This document shows, one piece after another, positions 31,701-38,937 of a stretch of 64,000 bases of DNA. This DNA comes from Elusimicrobiota bacterium (GTDB taxonomy: Bacteria; Elusimicrobiota; Elusimicrobia; UBA1565; UBA9628). The DNA is taken from assembly GCA_016212795.1 (NCBI GenBank), contig JACRDT010000007.1, positions 186,001 to 250,000 on the forward strand, written 5' to 3'. The notes beneath the pieces are model-generated. The model saw only the letters and a list, made by a program, of their open reading frames with translations. It had not been told where the DNA came from and did no database searches. The position numbers and the translations under genes were made by a program. Position 1 is the first letter of the stretch, and each line of letters begins with the position of its first letter.

Positions 31701-34365
31701 CGGCCGCGGCGAACTTGAACTTCTCCTTGGAGACCGCCCAGGAGTCGGGCTTGAGCCCCACGACCCTGTCCGTCGGCCACAGCGGGACCCTGGCCGAGAC
31801 GGTCTGGACCTCGCCGTTGGGGTCCCGGAACTCGAGCTCCGAGGCCAGGTCCATGGGCGTCTCGATGGAGGGCAGGCGGTCGACCAGGACGCGCGCCGAG
31901 CCGGCCGAGTCGAGGTTCAAGTCCTGCGTGCGGACCTCGGGCGCGGGCTCGCCGCGCCGGCGCGCGTCGAGCTCGAGGCTCGCCGGGCCGTTGGCGAAGG
32001 ACCAGTCCGGGAAATCGGCGAACTCAGGCCCTCCCCGCGGCTCGAGGCGCGTGCGCAGGCGCGCGGCCAGCCCCCTGGCCGCCCCGCCGGCGAGGTAGCG
32101 GACCAGGAGCTGGAGCGGGGCTTCCTTGGCCCCGACGAGAGGCTGCGCCGGCGGCTGGATGGAGCCCTGCAGGAGCGGCACGCGGAACTGCTCGACCCGG
32201 AAGGAGCCGGCCTCCTCGTCGGAGCTCACCCAGCGGTCCTCGGACCCGCCCGACGCGTCCGGGATGCTGACGCGGTAGCTGCCGAGCTTGGCTTCCTTGG
32301 GGATGGCCCAGTCGCTGACGGCCGTGCCGTCGGCCGCCCACGAGAGCGGCAGGGAGTACTCCTGCTCCGAGCCCAGGTGCTCGACGACGGCCTGCTTCGG
32401 CCAGCGGGAGCGGTCCGGCAGGGAGAAGCCTTTGGCGTCCTGGCGCCGCATGAAGTGCTTCATGTGGACCGTCTCGCCGGCGCGCAGGAGCTGGCGGTCG
32501 AACACGGTGCGGCGCAGGACCGTCTCGCGCTGGCGGTATTCGAAGGGCAGGTCGAAGCGCCACGGCTCGATGCCGTCGTTCCAGGAGTCGAGCGTGAAGG
32601 ACCTGTCCTCCCCGGCCTTCGCCTGGACCATCAGCCGCCAGCGCTGGTCCCATTCCCCCCCGTAGGAGCACGAGGGGAGGCTCTCCTGGAGGGGCAGGGC
32701 GGGGATGCGGGCGACGCCCGTCGGCGCGGTCCTGCCGCGCCAGAGGACGGCGCCCGCGCAGTCGTGGACGGTGACGTCGGCGGCCTGCACCGGCAGGCCG
32801 CGGTCGAGGGTCGTGACCCAGGCGAGCGAGGACTCGCGCCCCCATTTGAAATGGACCGAGAGGTTCGTCACGAGCGCGGCGGCGGCCACGTACATCGGGG
32901 CCTCCTTGCCGAGCAGGGAGGCGCCCAGCCGAGGGCTCTCGAGCTCGACGACGTAGAAGCCGGGCTCCTTGAGGGGGATGCCCACGACCTCGAAGGCGTC
33001 GGCCCCGTTGGGCTTGGGCACGAGGATGTCGCGCCCCGAGCTCAGGATGGGCTTCTCCCGCTCGGCGCGCAGGACCTGGCTCAATCGCGTCATGATCGCC
33101 GCGGCCGGCTCCTCGGCCGTCACGCGGGCGAGGCGTCCCCGGATGGCTTCCAGGGGGCCGGCCTCCCGGCCGTCCACCTTGAGCACCTTGGATCTGACGC
33201 GGGGCTCCACGGCGCGCAGGGTGACCGGCAGGACGGGGTTCGCCTGGAGCTCGATGATGCCGAAGTCGGCGGGGAACTTCGCCAGCGGGGGCAGGTCGCT
33301 CGTGCGGGTGTCCAAGGGGAACTTGGATTCGTTGGAGAGGCTGCGTCCCGTCTCGTCCTTGAGGCCCGGCGGCAGGTGGACCTTGAGCTCGGCCTTGGCC
33401 GGGAAGGGGCCCGGGAACACGACGCGCCCCACGAAGCTGGTCTCGTCGGCGGGGCCGGCCTCGTCGTCCTCCGCGTCCGCCTTCGCGGCTTTCGGCGTCC
33501 AGCGCTGGCCGCCGGGGCCCATGATGAAGGCCTTGCGGGCCTGCGGCCACGCCACGGGCTCGGAGAACTCGACCGAGATGGACTTGAAGGGCAGGCAGCC
33601 CTCGCGCGCCTCGACGCGCTCGCAGGTCAGGCTCGCGGCGAATTCGGGCCTGGTCTTGAAGGTCAGGGTCTGGTCGGCGTCCGTCGCCACGCCGGAGTCC
33701 GTGGCGACGCCCTTGCCCCAGACGAGCCGCACCACCGCGTTGGCCGGGAAGGCCTGCTTGGCCTGCACGAGGGTGACGGCCGCCTGGTCTTCCTCGTGGG
33801 CCGCGGCGAGCAGGCGCCGTCGCTCCGAACCGTCGACGAGGCGCACGGGGATCTTCTCGTTGATGCCGTCGGCCATGAAGGAGGCGTGCTTGAGCACCGT
33901 GGGGGCGGCGGCCGGCGCGTCGAGCCGGAGGATGAAGACCTGGTCCTCGGCGATGCGGCCGTAGTCGCCTTCGTAGGGCCGGGTGGCGCGGACGGCGGGG
34001 CCCCCGGTCGAGAACTCGAACTTCTTGGGGCCCGGGACGCTGTTGCCGGCGAGGGTCCGCACGCCTGATTTGAGCTCGAACCGGCAGCGCAGGCCGGCCT
34101 GCAGGTCCGCGTCGAAGTCGAAGACCCAGTTGCGGCCGTCGGCCCAGCGGCCGGAGCCATTGGCCGGGCAGTCGATCATGAAGGGCTCGGCGCGGTCCCC
34201 GGGGTCCCCGAAGGGGACCATGGGCTCGGCGAAGCGCGCGGTGACCTGCCGGACGTCGCGCGCCACGCCCACGGGGTGGAAGGCCTCGATGCCGGGCCCC
34301 GCCCAGGCCGGAGAGGCGGCGAGGACGGCGAGAAGGGATGCTGAGATGCCGGGAAGGTTCGTCAT
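28765..34365 (-). CDS. Bacterial alpha-2-macroglobulin with thioester
   Basis: 1866 residues from ATG 34365, with GGAGG upstream. A Sec signal (LPGISASLLAVLAASPAWA) has no lipobox, so it is likely soluble in the periplasm, unlike lipidated E. coli YfhM. MG domains fill the first ~1200 residues. The thioester motif CLEQ is at residues 1415-1418 (YPYGCLEQRTSKAV), in the alpha-helical thioester domain. These proteins trap attacking proteases through bait cleavage and a covalent thioester bond. It is the first gene of the operon with pbpC and the UppP/M28 fusion, with stop/start overlaps at both junctions. The upstream 564 bp carry mobile-element debris, so its promoter is unclear. Confidence 0.93.
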   Translation of the reverse strand: MTNLPGISASLLAVLAASPAWAGPGIEAFHPVGVARDVRQVTARFAEPMVPFGDPGDRAEPFMIDCPANGSGRWADGRNWVFDFDADLQAGLRCRFELKSGVRTLAGNSVPGPKKFEFSTGGPAVRATRPYEGDYGRIAEDQVFILRLDAPAAAPTVLKHASFMADGINEKIPVRLVDGSERRRLLAAAHEEDQAAVTLVQAKQAFPANAVVRLVWGKGVATDSGVATDADQTLTFKTRPEFAASLTCERVEAREGCLPFKSISVEFSEPVAWPQARKAFIMGPGGQRWTPKAAKADAEDDEAGPADETSFVGRVVFPGPFPAKAELKVHLPPGLKDETGRSLSNESKFPLDTRTSDLPPLAKFPADFGIIELQANPVLPVTLRAVEPRVRSKVLKVDGREAGPLEAIRGRLARVTAEEPAAAIMTRLSQVLRAEREKPILSSGRDILVPKPNGADAFEVVGIPLKEPGFYVVELESPRLGASLLGKEAPMYVAAAALVTNLSVHFKWGRESSLAWVTTLDRGLPVQAADVTVHDCAGAVLWRGRTAPTGVARIPALPLQESLPSCSYGGEWDQRWRLMVQAKAGEDRSFTLDSWNDGIEPWRFDLPFEYRQRETVLRRTVFDRQLLRAGETVHMKHFMRRQDAKGFSLPDRSRWPKQAVVEHLGSEQEYSLPLSWAADGTAVSDWAIPKEAKLGSYRVSIPDASGGSEDRWVSSDEEAGSFRVEQFRVPLLQGSIQPPAQPLVGAKEAPLQLLVRYLAGGAARGLAARLRTRLEPRGGPEFADFPDWSFANGPASLELDARRRGEPAPEVRTQDLNLDSAGSARVLVDRLPSIETPMDLASELEFRDPNGEVQTVSARVPLWPTDRVVGLKPDSWAVSKEKFKFAAAVATISGKPVAGAPVVVRLLERRVTSHRKRLVGGFYAYEHADKLVDHGVLCQGATDALGRLACEAVSPASGSLILEAEAQDSAGRKSTAHAGVWVAGRDDWWFDVSDNDRMDVLPERKRYEPGETAVLQVRMPFRKAVGLVTVEREGVLDAFVQPLSGKSPAVRLPVKGSYAPNVFVSVLAVRGRAGQVQPTALVDLGRPAYRLGLTELKVGWKAHELKVTVATDRAAYKVREKVRVNLDAGRGTAEVAVAAVDEGLLELMPNKSWDLLTAMMGRRDLAVRTATAQMHVVGKRHFGLKAIPAGGGGGRQTTRELFDTLLYWNARVPLGPDGRASIEIPLNDSVTGFRIAAVASAGAGLFGTGQASVRATQDLTIFSGLPPVVREGDRFKAVFTLRNASDRPLEAKVSARIDGLARTLETFTVALSSGEAKDVSWDVTAPGAGDLVYEATALAGSLSDRIKVSQKVVPAVPVRVLQATISSLEKPLQMPVEAPKDAEPGRGGVRVSFSPSVVGDITGLLDYMRSYPYGCLEQRTSKAVALMDTELWRRAMAGLPAHLDGDGLAKYFPSSERGSDVLTAYLLSIADEAGWDVPAYAREKMQAGLKAFVEGKVNRGSGLATVDLSLRKLAAIEALSRGGLAEAKMLDSIQVEPDLWPTSAVLDWVGVLKRLKPAGADKALASAREVLRSRIDFQGTTMGFSTQRTDGLWWLMVSADLNAVRAVLAALDWPDLKEDMPRLMRGALGRQQRGHWDLTTANAWGRLAIEKFRRRFEGEPVAGRSHADLGGQRRSVDWIDSADGGAVEFAWPGKRSSLAATHQGPGRPWAVVQSMAAVPLRKPFSSGYKIKKTVRPVEQKRPGRWSLGDIARVRLEVEAQADRTWVVVDDPIPAGSAILGTGLGRDSALSTREEKNDGETWPAYQERSFEAFRSYYEFVPKGAFSVEYTLRLNNPGVFRLPVTRAEALYSPESFGEIPNADWEVLP

Positions 34366-34425
34366 GGGGCCTCCGTCGTCAAGGTGAGGAAAGATGATAT
34401 CTATTTTGACGTGGAGCCGACAGGG

Positions 34426-34454
34426 CCGCGGGGTAATATGTCCGCGGGGTAATA
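34426..34454. repeat. Short direct repeat
   Basis: CCGCGGGGTAATA occurs twice (34426-34438 and 34442-34454), 16 bp apart, upstream of alpha-2-macroglobulin. A related CGGGGTAATGATATT sits in the promoter at 43.4 kb. Possible regulator half-sites. Confidence 0.4.
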
Positions 34455-34464
34455 CTCGGCGCCA

Positions 34465-34564
34465 TGAGACAATACCCTCGACGAAGGTCCAAGAGAACCG
34501 GCCCACCCCCTCATCATGGGGTCCTCCCCGGATTTCCAAAGTCTCCGTCGAGGGTTCTGTCTCA
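34465..34564. mobile_element. 100-bp inverted-repeat element (MITE-like)
   Basis: Ends are 19-bp imperfect inverted repeats: TGAGACAATACCCTCGACG (34465-34483) and the reverse complement of TGAGACAGAACCCTCGACG (34546-34564), 17 of 19 matching. The interior is ~60 bp with no gene. An AT dinucleotide flanks each outer GAGACA and could be a target duplication. A third copy of the end, TGAGACAAAACCCT, lies at 34618, next to a transposase remnant, so this is likely a non-autonomous relic of the same IS. Confidence 0.65.
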
Positions 34565-34616
34565 TTCCCCTTCCCGATGGAACCTTTTCGCCCCTGGGTC
34601 GTATATTAAAGGTGCT

Positions 34617-34850
34617 ATGAGACAAAACCCTTTCCGTGATGTGGAGGACCTGCGCTTGGACGACCGCCAATGGGACGGGTAGGCGGCCGCCCGCCCCTGC
34701 CGCCACGCCGCTGCTTCGATGCTCTCCTTTGGCATCTGGCCAGCGGCCTGCCCTGGTCCTGCCTGCCGGAGGTATCGGGTCCCGGCCTGGCAAGAAGCGC
34801 GGGTTCTGGTATTGGGAGATGCTCGGCGACGTGCGCGCCTGTCCGGCGGC
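34617..34850 (+). pseudogene. IS5-like transposase N-terminal remnant
   Basis: From ATG 34617 the frame reads MRQNP...LRLDDRQWDG and stops at 34682. A +1 frame continues GGRPPLPPRRCFDALLWHL and SGLPWSCLPE. This matches the DUF4096 N-terminal part of IS5-family transposases, which usually read LTDAQW...GRP...LDAILWVL..G.PWRDLP. There is a frameshift, an internal deletion, and no DDE domain, so it is dead. The start lies in the third copy of the GAGACAxAACCCT end sequence. Confidence 0.65.
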
Positions 34851-34910
34851 TAGGCCGGCCGTCTGCAAAGAACGCGCGGAGGCCGCGGTCGCGCGTCTGA
34901 TATGCGATAG

Positions 34911-34919
34911 TGGTATAAT
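34911..34919 (+). promoter_or_regulatory. Extended -10 promoter of the RecB-like nuclease gene
   Basis: TGGTATAAT is an ideal extended -10. No good -35 is seen, which extended -10 promoters tolerate. The ATG at 34930 is 10 nt past the box, leaving a 5' leader of only about 0-4 nt. Confidence 0.65.
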
Positions 34920-34929
34920 TCCGGTCGAC

Positions 34930-36501
34930 ATGGACCTGCCGCGGCCCCTCTCCCATTCCTCCATCTCCATGTACGGGGAATGCCCCAAGAAGTACTGGTT
35001 CCGGTACATCGAGCGCATCCCGGAGAAGCCCAAGCATTACTTCTCCTACGGCCGCAGCATGCACAGCGCGCTGGAGTTCTTCTACGGCGCGGAGGAGCCC
35101 GTCTGCCCCTCGCTCGACGATCTGCTCAAGGCCTACAAGGCGCGCTGGGTGGCCGAGGGGTACCGGGACGCGGAGCAGGAGCGGACCTACTTCGAGGACG
35201 GCAAGGCCATCCTCATCGCCTTCTACCATAAGCACGCCGGGGATTTCGCGCCCCCCCTGGCCGTCGAGCACTCGTTCCAGGCCCTGGTCGAGGGCGTCCC
35301 CGTGACCGGCGTCATCGACCGCATCGACGAGCTCCCGGACGGGACGGTCGCCGTCCTCGACTACAAGACGGGCAAGGCCATCGCCAAGGACCGGGTGGCG
35401 TCCGACCCGCAGCTCACCATGTACCAGCTGGCCTGCGAGGGCGAGTTCGACTGCGAGGTCGGCAGGCTCTCGTTCTACCACCTCCCCAGCCTTACGACGC
35501 TCGACACGGGCCGGCACGGACAAGACAAGGTGGATTCGCTCAAGCGCCGGATCGTCGACACGGCCGCCGACATCTGCGCGGAGCGCTTCGACCCCAGGCC
35601 CGAAGAGAAGAAGTGCATGTGGTGCGACTACAAGCCCTTCTGCCCGGTCTTCAAGCACCAGTTCCCTCCGAGCCCGGCCCGGGACGCCGGGAAGGAGCCC
35701 GAGCCGCCGGTCGAGGGCGAGGCCGGCCTGGCCCGGCTGGCCGACCGGTACGGCGAGCTCCGCGGCGAGATCGCCGCCCGGGGCGCGCTCAAGGAGGCGC
35801 TCGCCAAGGCCTTCAAGAGAAAGGGCTACGTCAAGGCCTTCGGCAAGAGGTTCGAGGCGCGCGTGGCGTGGAGGGAGAGGTGGGAGTTCCCGGACCGGGA
35901 GAAGGCCAAGGACCTGATCAAGAAGGCGGGGCTCTGGGACTCGGTCCTGACGCCCATGTCCGTCAAGGTCAACGAGGTGCTCGAGGACCCCGGCCTCGAC
36001 CCGGGCTGCCGGGCGAGGCTCGAGGGCGCGGGGTCGCTGGTCCTTGCCGTCGAGTTCGCCGTCAAGCCCGTCGGCCGGGCCGGGCCCAAGGGGGCCGTGC
36101 CGCCGGCGACTTCCGACCTCTCGGCCGACGACGACGAGCAGCTCGCCGAGATGATCGACCGGTACGGGGAGCTCGAGTCCCTGAAGTCCGAGTGCAAGGC
36201 GCTGGAATCCAGGCTGAGCGCGGCCCTCAGGGAGAAGGGCTGCGACAAGGCCTGCGGGCAGCGCTTCGAGGTCGCCGGCGTCTGGAAGGAGCGCTACGAG
36301 TTCCCGGACCGCGGCCGGCTCGCCGACCTGGCCCGCGCGGCGGGGCTCCTGGACCGCATCATGGTCCCCTCCCAGGCCCTGGTCCAGGGGCTCATGAAGG
36401 ACCCCGCCCACCGGGCCACGCTCGAGCCGGTCGCCAGGCGGACCGAGGTGGCGGAGCTCGAGGTCAGCCCCGTGGCCGGCGCGGAGCGGCGCGGTGGGTA
36501 G
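34930..36501 (+). CDS. RecB/Cas4-like PD-(D/E)XK nuclease with duplicated C-terminal domain
   Basis: 523 residues. The nuclease core (1-240) has Asp130 (VTGVIDRIDE) and D144-Y145-K146 (VLDYKTGK). Cys18 (GECPKKYWF) with C229, C232 and C238 (CMWCDYKPFC) gives the four-cysteine pattern of 4Fe-4S nucleases such as Cas4 and AddB. The rest is two copies of a ~115-residue domain, about 266-380 and 402-515, each with DRYGEL, KG..KA.G.RFE, an aromatic W-E-R pair, EFPDR and a helix ending AGL. I do not recognise this repeat. It could bind DNA or a partner. The gene appears leaderless and overlaps the FGGY kinase start. No helicase is adjacent. Confidence 0.8.
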   Translation: MDLPRPLSHSSISMYGECPKKYWFRYIERIPEKPKHYFSYGRSMHSALEFFYGAEEPVCPSLDDLLKAYKARWVAEGYRDAEQERTYFEDGKAILIAFYHKHAGDFAPPLAVEHSFQALVEGVPVTGVIDRIDELPDGTVAVLDYKTGKAIAKDRVASDPQLTMYQLACEGEFDCEVGRLSFYHLPSLTTLDTGRHGQDKVDSLKRRIVDTAADICAERFDPRPEEKKCMWCDYKPFCPVFKHQFPPSPARDAGKEPEPPVEGEAGLARLADRYGELRGEIAARGALKEALAKAFKRKGYVKAFGKRFEARVAWRERWEFPDREKAKDLIKKAGLWDSVLTPMSVKVNEVLEDPGLDPGCRARLEGAGSLVLAVEFAVKPVGRAGPKGAVPPATSDLSADDDEQLAEMIDRYGELESLKSECKALESRLSAALREKGCDKACGQRFEVAGVWKERYEFPDRGRLADLARAAGLLDRIMVPSQALVQGLMKDPAHRATLEPVARRTEVAELEVSPVAGAERRGG

Positions 36502-37978
36502 GGACGTCGTCCTCGCCCTCGACCAGGGGAGCTCCAGCTCCCGCGCCCTGGCGGTCGACGCCTCGGGCCGGGTCCGGGCGCGCTGCCAGAGGCCCATCAA
36601 GACGTGGTTTCCCAGGGAGGGCTGGGTCGAGCACGACGCCGCCGACATCGCCCGCACCCAGGAGAGGGCCCTCGACGGCGCGTTGGCCCGCCTCGCCCGC
36701 TCGGACAGGGTCCTGGGCCTGGGCATCGCGGCCCAGCGCTCGACCGTCGTCTTCTGGGACCGGCGCACGGGCTCGCCCGCGTGCCGCGCCCCGAGCTGGC
36801 AGGACGGCCGCGCGTCGGCCGTCGTCTCTCCCCTCCTGGGCCGGCAGGCCGAGGTGCACGACAAGACCGGGCTCTACCTGACGCCGTACTACTCCGCCCC
36901 CAAGATCAAGTGGGCCTTGGAGAACGTCGACGCGGTGCGCGGCTTGGCCGACGCCGGGCGGCTCTGCGTCGGCCCGGTCTCGACCTACCTCATCTGGAGG
37001 CTGACCGGGGGCGAGGTCTTCGTCGCCGACCCGACCATGGCGCAGCGCACGCTCCTGCTCAACACCCGCACCATGGACTGGGACGAGGGCATGCTCGCCA
37101 TGTTCGGCATCCCCCGCGGCGTCCTTCCCCGCGTGGCCCACTCCGCCGGCAGCCTCGGGACGGTCCGGCGCGCCGGCCGGACCATCCCCATCCTGGCGGC
37201 CCTGGGCGACCAGCAGGCGGCCGCGGTGGGGTTGGGCGCCATGGAGGAGGGCTCTTCGGTCGTCAACTACGGGACCGGGGCCTTCTTCCTCCACCACACG
37301 GGCGCCGGGCAGCACCGCATCCCGGGGCTCCTGACCTCGGTCGGATGGTCGTTCGAGGGAGGCTCTCCCGTCTTCTTCCTGGAGGGCACGGTCCACGCCG
37401 TGGGGACGACGTTCGACTGGCTGCGCGAGAGCATCGGTCTGTTCGGCCGGCGGTCGGACGTGGAGCGCCTCTGCGCGAAATCCGCCAACAGGGTCCTGGC
37501 CTTGCCCGCGCTCGGGGGCCTGGGCGCCCCTCGCTGGGACTTCGGGATGAGGGCCGCCTTCTCGGGCCTGACCGCGCGCACCAGGAAGGAGGACCTCGTC
37601 CGGGGCATGGCCGAGGGCGTGGCGTTCCTCATCGCGGACATCGTGGGGACCATGAGGGCCGCGGGGGTCAACCCGGGAAGGGTCAAAGCGTCGGGCGGCC
37701 TCTCGCGGCTCGACCACCTGGTGCGGTTCCAGGCCGACATCCTGGGGCTCACGATCGACCGGTGCCTCGAGCGCGAGGCCACGGCCATGGGCGCGGCTTC
37801 GCTGGCGGCCCAGGCCTGCGGCGCGCCCTGGGCCCCCGCGCTGAGGACCCCGGTCGTGCAGAAGACCTTCGAGCCGGCGATGGCCAAAGACAAGGCCGAC
37901 AGGCTCCTGGCCGTGTGGCGGCGCTTCGTGGAGGCCCAGGGGACGCTCAGCCGCGAGCTGGCCGCGTTGCCGTCGTAG
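36494..37978 (+). CDS. FGGY-family carbohydrate kinase, glycerol kinase-like
   Basis: 494 residues from GTG 36494, inside the end of the nuclease gene. Motifs: ALDQGSSSSRALAVD (phosphate 1), WFPREGWVEHDAADI and APSWQDGRAS (glycerol-kinase-like substrate region), VVNYGTGAFF (phosphate 2), and SGGLSRLDHLVRFQADI plus AMGAASLAAQACG near the end (adenosine loop). It transfers phosphate from ATP to glycerol or a related polyol. No glycerol facilitator or glpD is nearby, so the substrate is uncertain. Confidence 0.85.
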   Translation: MGRDVVLALDQGSSSSRALAVDASGRVRARCQRPIKTWFPREGWVEHDAADIARTQERALDGALARLARSDRVLGLGIAAQRSTVVFWDRRTGSPACRAPSWQDGRASAVVSPLLGRQAEVHDKTGLYLTPYYSAPKIKWALENVDAVRGLADAGRLCVGPVSTYLIWRLTGGEVFVADPTMAQRTLLLNTRTMDWDEGMLAMFGIPRGVLPRVAHSAGSLGTVRRAGRTIPILAALGDQQAAAVGLGAMEEGSSVVNYGTGAFFLHHTGAGQHRIPGLLTSVGWSFEGGSPVFFLEGTVHAVGTTFDWLRESIGLFGRRSDVERLCAKSANRVLALPALGGLGAPRWDFGMRAAFSGLTARTRKEDLVRGMAEGVAFLIADIVGTMRAAGVNPGRVKASGGLSRLDHLVRFQADILGLTIDRCLEREATAMGAASLAAQACGAPWAPALRTPVVQKTFEPAMAKDKADRLLAVWRRFVEAQGTLSRELAALPS

Positions 37979-37996
37979 AGACCTCAGCCGGCGGCA

Positions 37997-38025
37997 TTGA
38001 CAATGATGCCGACAGGGGTTACCCT
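37997..38025 (+). promoter_or_regulatory. Sigma70-type promoter, leaderless
   Basis: TTGACA (37997-38002), 17-nt spacer, TACCCT (38020-38025). The ATG at 38032 follows after 6 nt, so the expected start of transcription is the A of ATG. Confidence 0.6.
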
Positions 38026-38031
38026 AAGGGC

Positions 38032-38937
38032 ATGGGTGCGCCGAAAGGAGCGTGCCGGCTCGGGAAGGGCCTCGCGGCCGTCGCCGTCCTCCTCGCGGGC
38101 GGCTGGGCGCTGCTCCGCCATCAGGGCGCCCCCCTCCCGCCGCCCGACGACATGACGGCGTTGCGCGACGCCCCCCGGAACGACGCCGCCGATTTCGGGA
38201 CGCTCCACCAGGCGATCAAGGAGCAGATCCAGAGGTCGAGGGAGGAGCGCGTCAAGGCCGTGGAGCAAGGGCCTGCGTCGGCGGCGGCCCGGTCCGCGAA
38301 CGCCTCCGACTACGAGATGATGCGCTCCTGGGGGATCTCCGACGAGGGCCTCTTGTGGTTCACCGAGAAACTCGACGGATTCGCCGTCCCCCCGATCGAC
38401 GGGCGCAAACTCTACCTCCAGCGGCCCCCGACCGCGCCCCTGCCTCATGTGCCCTCGATCTTCGAGCAGGTGGAAGCCGAGGCGCGACGGTACGAGGCCA
38501 CCGTCGAAGGCATGCGCGACAGGGAGCGCATCCGGCGCTTCATCAGCGCCGACCTCCAGGCCGAGGAGGCCGACCGCCAGGAGTTCGCCGACCGCCTCGA
38601 GGACCTGGCCGCGGTCTTCACCGTGGCGGCCCTGGCCCTGAGCAAGAAGGACACGCCGCTCGAGCCGCACCATCTCTACTGGGGGCTGATCGGCCGGGAG
38701 TCCCGCAGGCTCAAGCATTGCCACGGAGGGCCGCTGGCCCGCCAGGTCGACAGGCTCCTGCATTCCAAGTTCGTCGAGAAGGCCGGCAGGGTCATCATGT
38801 GGGACGACGTCTTCAACCATTCCCTGCCGCTGGCTTTCGGGGCCGGCAAGAACGACGATTCCCCCTACCACGTGCTCAACACCATCATCTGGAGCGAGTT
38901 GGGCAAGCACGGCGTCCGCTACCCGCTCAAGAACTGA
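38032..38937 (+). CDS. Membrane-anchored protein, unknown function
   Basis: 301 residues. One N-terminal hydrophobic helix (GLAAVAVLLAGGWALL) anchors a soluble domain. Residues 60-90 and 145-190 are helical and charged (IKEQIQRSREERVKAVEQG, FEQVEAEARRYEATVEGM). The C-terminal part has conserved-looking His/Trp residues (EPHHLYWGLIGRES, KHCHGGPL, MWDDVFNHSLPLAF). No family is recognised. It may be a small periplasmic enzyme or wall-associated factor. The 3' end overlaps the msbA 3' end by 11 bp (convergent). Confidence 0.6.
   Translation: MGAPKGACRLGKGLAAVAVLLAGGWALLRHQGAPLPPPDDMTALRDAPRNDAADFGTLHQAIKEQIQRSREERVKAVEQGPASAAARSANASDYEMMRSWGISDEGLLWFTEKLDGFAVPPIDGRKLYLQRPPTAPLPHVPSIFEQVEAEARRYEATVEGMRDRERIRRFISADLQAEEADRQEFADRLEDLAAVFTVAALALSKKDTPLEPHHLYWGLIGRESRRLKHCHGGPLARQVDRLLHSKFVEKAGRVIMWDDVFNHSLPLAFGAGKNDDSPYHVLNTIIWSELGKHGVRYPLKN

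Noticed and set aside
28666..34068. An 1800-codon open frame on the plus strand, antisense to alpha-2-macroglobulin
   Set aside because: It has low-complexity Arg/Gly/Pro/Leu content and no domain. The minus strand encodes a textbook A2M with CLEQ thioester. Long antisense frames arise from the GC-biased third codon position.
34617..34900. Active insertion sequence
   Set aside because: Only the transposase N-terminus remains, with a frameshift and no DDE catalytic domain.
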